From assembly GCA_003550445.1 (NCBI GenBank), contig PUKG01000287.1, positions 1-8,445 on the forward strand: a stretch of DNA of 8,445 bases. Reading direction: 5' to 3'. The position numbers were made by a program, and so were the translations under genes. Positions within the stretch are counted from its first letter, which is position 1; each line of letters starts with the position of its first letter. Below, piece after piece: positions 5,162 through 8,445 of the stretch. Under the pieces are notes generated by a model. That model worked only from the letters and a program-made list of their open reading frames with translations. It searched no databases and was not told the origin of the DNA. The stretch is from Halobacteroidaceae bacterium (GTDB lineage Bacteria > Bacillota > Halanaerobiia > B1SED10-174).

Positions 5162-5410
5162 TTAACCTCCGATATAATAGTCCAGAAAATAATTTGCCGC
5201 CTGATTCCTGTCTGCCAGAAATCGCATATAACGCTTTGTGTCCTCTGACCGACTCACCGGCGGCGGGAACAGATGATTTATTTGCGCTTTAACATTTTTG
5301 CGGATCTCTTTTTCTGTTCTCCCGTATTTTTTTAGAATATCGGAAATATTATTACCCGGGTGCTCAAGCATCAGTTTTTCTACTATATCACATCGCCAGT
5401 ATCGTTTCAT
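5162..5410 (-). CDS. Small hypothetical protein before the initiator
   Basis: An 82-residue protein that I do not recognise. The ATG at 5410 overlaps the stop of the hydrolase gene as ATGA and is preceded by AGGGG at about 7 bases. Residues 8-40 (DIVEKLMLEHPGNNISDILK, then KYGRTEKEIRKNV) could be a helix-turn-helix-like pair, and the C-terminus (DTKRYMRFLADRNQAANYFL) is helical. Its last codons encode the GGAGG ribosome binding site of the following TTG-started gene, so the two are closely coupled. A small DNA-binding or replication accessory role is possible but not shown. Confidence 0.7.
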   Translation of the reverse strand: MKRYWRCDIVEKLMLEHPGNNISDILKKYGRTEKEIRKNVKAQINHLFPPPVSRSEDTKRYMRFLADRNQAANYFLDYYIGG

Positions 5411-6123
5411 ATTGTAACCCCTATTTTAGTTTTGATCCCTGTTTCCCCCGCCACTGCGCGGAAAATCTTTTCCTTCTCTGAATTGTCGCTCGATCCATGT
5501 ACTATATATATTTCTTGCAGGTTTGATTTGTCAAGCATTCGCAACCATAGCAGCAGGCTCTCAAGGCTCAAGTGTGAACGAAGAACACGCCTCGCCCGGA
5601 ACTCTTCTGTGACACCATCGTCAATGGATTGTTTCAGCGCCTTCATGTCGTAATTGCATTCAACAACCAACACCGTGACACCTGCCGGCAAACACGTGAT
5701 TTTGTACGTGTCCGTCGCATAGAATACTTTGTGGTTCCCAACATTGAGAAATATTCCTGTCGGCTGCTCTGCGTCGTGGTGCATATCAACCTGTATATAT
5801 TCCCAATCTCCACACCTGCCATAATATCCGGTGCGAAGAAAAAACGATTTCCCAAGCCCCAGCTTACCTGCCGTCCCCTTGCTGCATATAACCGGCGTCC
5901 CAGCAGCCAAAAACCGCTTTGCTTCTTTTGCGTGATCCATGTGTTCATGACTCACGAAAACGCCGTCAATACTCGCAAACCGGCTCTGTATTCCCCGGGC
6001 AATTTTCGCCCATGAAATACCCGCATCCAGCAGGAATATTTTACCACGGTGCGTAAGGGTAACACAATTTCCTGTGCTACCCGTTGCAATAACATTAACA
6101 TCCAAATTAGAACCCCGGGACAT
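5407..6123 (-). CDS. Metallo-beta-lactamase-fold hydrolase
   Basis: A 238-residue MBL-fold protein. The metal site is complete: HEHMDH at 59-64 (H59, H61, D63, H64), a further histidine in DMHHDAEQ (H115/H116), D138 in YATDTYKI, H184 in RSHLS and H209 in IVHGSSD. The N-terminal VNVIATGSTGNC resembles the YycJ/WalJ-type branch, which includes nuclease-like enzymes. Phage copies next to recT are common, and a role in DNA or RNA end processing is plausible but not proven; the substrate is unknown. ATG 6123 has GGGG about 6 bases upstream and overlaps recT by 17 bases. A TTG at 6105, one base after the recT stop and also downstream of GGGG, would give a start closer to the family norm, so the true start is uncertain. 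Confidence 0.85.
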   Translation of the reverse strand: MSRGSNLDVNVIATGSTGNCVTLTHRGKIFLLDAGISWAKIARGIQSRFASIDGVFVSHEHMDHAKEAKRFLAAGTPVICSKGTAGKLGLGKSFFLRTGYYGRCGDWEYIQVDMHHDAEQPTGIFLNVGNHKVFYATDTYKITCLPAGVTVLVVECNYDMKALKQSIDDGVTEEFRARRVLRSHLSLESLLLWLRMLDKSNLQEIYIVHGSSDNSEKEKIFRAVAGETGIKTKIGVTI

Positions 6124-7000
6124 CACCAACCCCGGATTTTACTGTTTCCTGCTCAGAAGGCGCTTCTTTTGGGCCACTTTCTTCACTGTCGGTGTTGTCA
6201 TCCGGCTCCGTGCCGAAATCGACCTCCTGCATCGTCTCCTGCTGCTCCTGCTGAACCGCTTCCATATCATCAGATATATCGCTCTTCTGATATTCTGTTT
6301 CAGTACTCCTGTTTACCGCACCGATCACAACGTCCGAATCATCAGAGCTATTCAGCGCAATTTTCAATGCCCGGTTTATCACCGTCTTTTTTGCCATTTC
6401 CTCAGGGAAATTCTTATGCGCCGGACTGTTACCCTTTGCTTTCCCCTGCTGCCATGCGCTCACAATCTGCTTTTTGCTCATCAGCTCACAGTATTTCCGG
6501 CCATCACCGAAAATAACCACGGCATACGCCCCGATTATTTGAGAATCGTAATTTTCAAACGGCTGTATGTGTTCTTCGATAGTTTTTACACCCGTTTCCA
6601 CATCGATTTTGTGCCGAAATTTATCTTCCTTATAAACGACCTGCGCGTTCACCTCCTGAATCCCCGCAACCCTTTTCGCGACTGCTATCGTGCCAAAATA
6701 ACTACGGGAAAGCTGAAGCTGTTTCCCGTAAGGTATGAAATAACATTGCTTTTTAGCCGGGGAAAGACCTTGCACCACCATGTCCAGCAGTGTGTTTGCA
6801 ATGCTCTGTCTGGAACACGTATCCAGAACAGCATTACCGTTTTTATCCGTCGTCTCCTGCAATATTAGCATCGCAGATTTCAAGGCGTTTCCCGGTGAAT
6901 ATTTCTCGGGGAAATGAACCGTGCCGTCCTTTTCCAGCGCGGTTACTCGGTTTTGTACGCTGTCAACGATTGACAGCTGATTTTCTTTTTTTATCGGCAT
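6107..7000 (-). CDS. recT: RecT single-strand annealing protein
   Basis: A 297-residue RecT-family recombinase, which coats single-stranded DNA and anneals complementary strands during phage recombination. Family marks are QGLSPAKKQCYFIPYGK (about 77-93) followed by LQLSRSYFGTIAVAKRV (about 95-111), the KYCELMSKKQI strand and helix, and the late motif MAKKTVINRALK (about 202-213). From about residue 235 the protein becomes an acidic, Gln/Glu/Asp/Ser-rich disordered tail that ends in GDVPGF. ATG 7000 is chosen over the ATG at 7012 because GGAGG lies 5 bases before it (it overlaps the upstream ATG). It follows the SMC-like ATPase, which, with a separate nuclease if present, could supply resected ends. 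Confidence 0.95.
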   Translation of the reverse strand: MPIKKENQLSIVDSVQNRVTALEKDGTVHFPEKYSPGNALKSAMLILQETTDKNGNAVLDTCSRQSIANTLLDMVVQGLSPAKKQCYFIPYGKQLQLSRSYFGTIAVAKRVAGIQEVNAQVVYKEDKFRHKIDVETGVKTIEEHIQPFENYDSQIIGAYAVVIFGDGRKYCELMSKKQIVSAWQQGKAKGNSPAHKNFPEEMAKKTVINRALKIALNSSDDSDVVIGAVNRSTETEYQKSDISDDMEAVQQEQQETMQEVDFGTEPDDNTDSEESGPKEAPSEQETVKSGVGDVPGF

Positions 7001-7014
7001 TACGACCTCCATTT

Positions 7015-7046
7015 GGTTAATACCTGTTCTTTGTCAATATATATCA
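7015..7046 (-). promoter_or_regulatory. Promoter/operator-like element before recT
   Basis: It holds CCTGTTCT and AATATATATCA (plus reading) separated by 5 bases, matching the element upstream of the acidic gene. On the minus strand this gives TGATATATATT, an extended -10-like sequence, and a perfect TTGACA. No good -10 lies 16-18 bases after the TTGACA, so the promoter arrangement is unclear. The position between the ATPase stop and the recT start fits a promoter or a regulator site. Confidence 0.5.
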
Positions 7047-7056
7047 CTACACGTCA

Positions 7057-7077
7057 CCCCGGGAACATTTCCCGGGG
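7057..7077. other. Perfect GC-rich palindrome between ATPase and recT
   Basis: CCCCGGGAA and TTCCCGGGG are perfect inverted copies around a 3-base centre. It lies 6 bases beyond the ATPase stop. Neither strand has a T-tract directly after the stem, so it is not a standard intrinsic terminator. It could be a regulator-binding operator or an mRNA hairpin that stabilises or separates the two messages. Confidence 0.55.
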
Positions 7078-7083
7078 AAAAAT

Positions 7084-8445
7084 TTATCGTTCTGCAATCT
7101 CCAGCTCTTTCTGTTCCCTGCGCTGTTCCAATAATATTAACGGGGAATCCGGCTGTATTTCAAGCTCTGTCACCGCCTCAAAATTATCGATAAATAACGG
7201 CGCTGTGCCGTAAATCTCCTGCAAGGTGTTCACAATGTCCAGCCCAGCGTTTATGCGTGCCCCTGTATTCAGGTTCGTATCATAAGACACACCGTCCCAC
7301 ATTATGAGACACGTATCCTTCAGCCCTCCGTTGATTTGTTCTTCAAATAGCTGAAATTTGACGCGGGAAAACAATCCGTTTACTGCTTCCTCTACTGCGC
7401 GGGCAATATCCCGCACCCAATCCTCGGTAAGCTGTATTTGATAAGACACCGAATCATGACGCTCCTGCATCGATACCTTTTCGGCCTCAAGCTCTTTCAC
7501 TCGGTCTTCTGCCCTTTGACTTGCAGAATATTCCGCTCGCAATTCCTGAAGCTCGCGAATCTCGCTTTTTGCCGCCTCAAGCTTCGTTGTGTCCGGTTTG
7601 GAACGCTCGGAATTTTTGTGTTCCTCAAGCTCTTTTACGGCACTTTCGTACCTTTCAATACAAGCCATCCCATCCAGCTTTTTCTTCAGCCTCTTCACAT
7701 CAGCTTTTTGCTCACTTGCGGCATTTTCTACCATCGCCGCCTTTTTTGCTTCAACGTCTTCAATATCGTTTTTTAGCTTTCTCTGCCTCTCACCACACGC
7801 CATAATTTCAGCGGTTAATTTCTCAACCTTTTTATTCTCGGCGGCGCTTTCCTCCTTCATCACCGCAATGTCTTCATTCATGCGGCGCCCTTCTTTTTGT
7901 ATATTCCTCAACTCAGAATCTTGCGCTTCTTTGGCCTCTTTAATTTTATCATCCGGCAACGCCTGTCCGCAAGCATAACATTCAGAAGTTAATTCACGCT
8001 CTGAAATCCTTATGTATTTTTCCCGGAACTCCTGAACCGCCCGCTCTTTGCGGGAAATCTCATTAGTATTACTCTCAATAATACCGTTTGAAATTCTTTT
8101 TTGATTTTCCTTGTCGGAGACTTCTCGCGCCTCCCCGGTAATATGGTCTTGCAGGTTTTGAATTTCGCGGTCTGCCAGACTCGCGGCCTTACGCTCTTCC
8201 TTTCTAACCTCGGCCTCGGCCTTGTCAATTTCCTTCTGAATCCCGTTCTTTTGCTCCATCATCTCAGCTTGCGCCTCGACAACGGCAAAATTAAGCCGTG
8301 CCTTTTCCTTCTCCCACCAGCCGCTATTTAGCGCATCCGTTTCTGATTTTACCCGCTCTTCAGCGGCAAGTATTTTTGCGTTAAGCTCCCGTACCTTTTG
8401 CTCCGCACCGGGAATGATGTTTTTTGAAGCCTCATCAATCCGTGC
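7084..8445 (-). CDS. SMC/Rad50/SbcC-like ATPase with zinc hook, 5' end missing
   Basis: The frame is open from the window edge to the stop at 7084, giving 453 residues of the C-terminal part; the N-terminal Walker A lies outside. Long charged coiled coils (roughly residues 1-145 and 165-350) flank a zinc hook CYACGQALP with C156 and C159, the dimerisation point of Rad50/SbcC proteins. Near the end, TGARINAGLDIVNTL (about 394-408) takes the place of the ABC signature, and APLFIDNFEAVTE (about 415-427, D420) is the Walker B. Here the residue after the Asp is Asn, not the usual Glu, although a Glu follows two positions later. Phage members of this group act in DNA repair and recombination, usually with a nuclease. 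No SbcD-like partner is in the window and may lie upstream. Together with recT it forms the recombination module. Confidence 0.85.
   Translation of the reverse strand, partial: ARIDEASKNIIPGAEQKVRELNAKILAAEERVKSETDALNSGWWEKEKARLNFAVVEAQAEMMEQKNGIQKEIDKAEAEVRKEERKAASLADREIQNLQDHITGEAREVSDKENQKRISNGIIESNTNEISRKERAVQEFREKYIRISERELTSECYACGQALPDDKIKEAKEAQDSELRNIQKEGRRMNEDIAVMKEESAAENKKVEKLTAEIMACGERQRKLKNDIEDVEAKKAAMVENAASEQKADVKRLKKKLDGMACIERYESAVKELEEHKNSERSKPDTTKLEAAKSEIRELQELRAEYSASQRAEDRVKELEAEKVSMQERHDSVSYQIQLTEDWVRDIARAVEEAVNGLFSRVKFQLFEEQINGGLKDTCLIMWDGVSYDTNLNTGARINAGLDIVNTLQEIYGTAPLFIDNFEAVTELEIQPDSPLILLEQRREQKELEIAER

Noticed and set aside
6074..6868. 264-codon open frame on the plus strand opposite recT
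   Set aside because: It lies antisense to an unambiguous recT, is rich in Arg/Leu/Phe/Cys as antisense frames are, and has no plausible start signal.

Overview
The window looks like the early (recombination and replication) region of a temperate phage or prophage from a Gram-positive, Firmicutes/Clostridia-like host. The evidence is a RecU-type resolvase, a DnaC/DnaI-type helicase loader with an N-terminal zinc finger, a RecT annealing protein, strong GGAGG-type ribosome binding sites, and tightly packed genes joined by ATGA overlaps. Every supported gene is on the minus strand, so transcription runs from the right end (8445) to the left end (1). No tRNA, rRNA, CRISPR array, insertion sequence, integrase or structural gene is visible.

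Right part (8445 to 5407), recombination: the 3' portion of an SMC/Rad50-like ATPase with a CxxC zinc hook; an intergenic region with a perfect GC-rich palindrome and a promoter-like element; recT; and a metallo-beta-lactamase-fold hydrolase.

Middle part (5410 to 2976), replication: a small unknown protein; a phage replication initiator-like protein that starts at TTG; five 11-bp direct repeats at the 3' end of the initiator gene, which are candidate origin iterons; the helicase loader; a short coupled ORF; and recU. Together these suggest a module in which the initiator opens DNA at the repeats, the loader delivers the host helicase, and RecT, RecU and the SMC-like ATPase process recombination intermediates.

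Left part (2975 to 1), accessory genes: a very acidic 91-residue protein followed by an intrinsic terminator; a conserved hypothetical protein; a Tad2/DUF2829-family protein (the Thoeris anti-defence family) with an unusual cysteine-rich tail; a 291-residue protein with two related helix-turn-helix-like repeats; two small hypotheticals; and the start of another gene cut by the window edge.

Three shared or notable regulatory features stand out. An element of about 32-34 bp occurs upstream of both recT and the acidic gene. A small hairpin plus ribosome-binding leader is duplicated in front of the acidic gene and the gene after it. The iteron array overlaps the end of the initiator gene.
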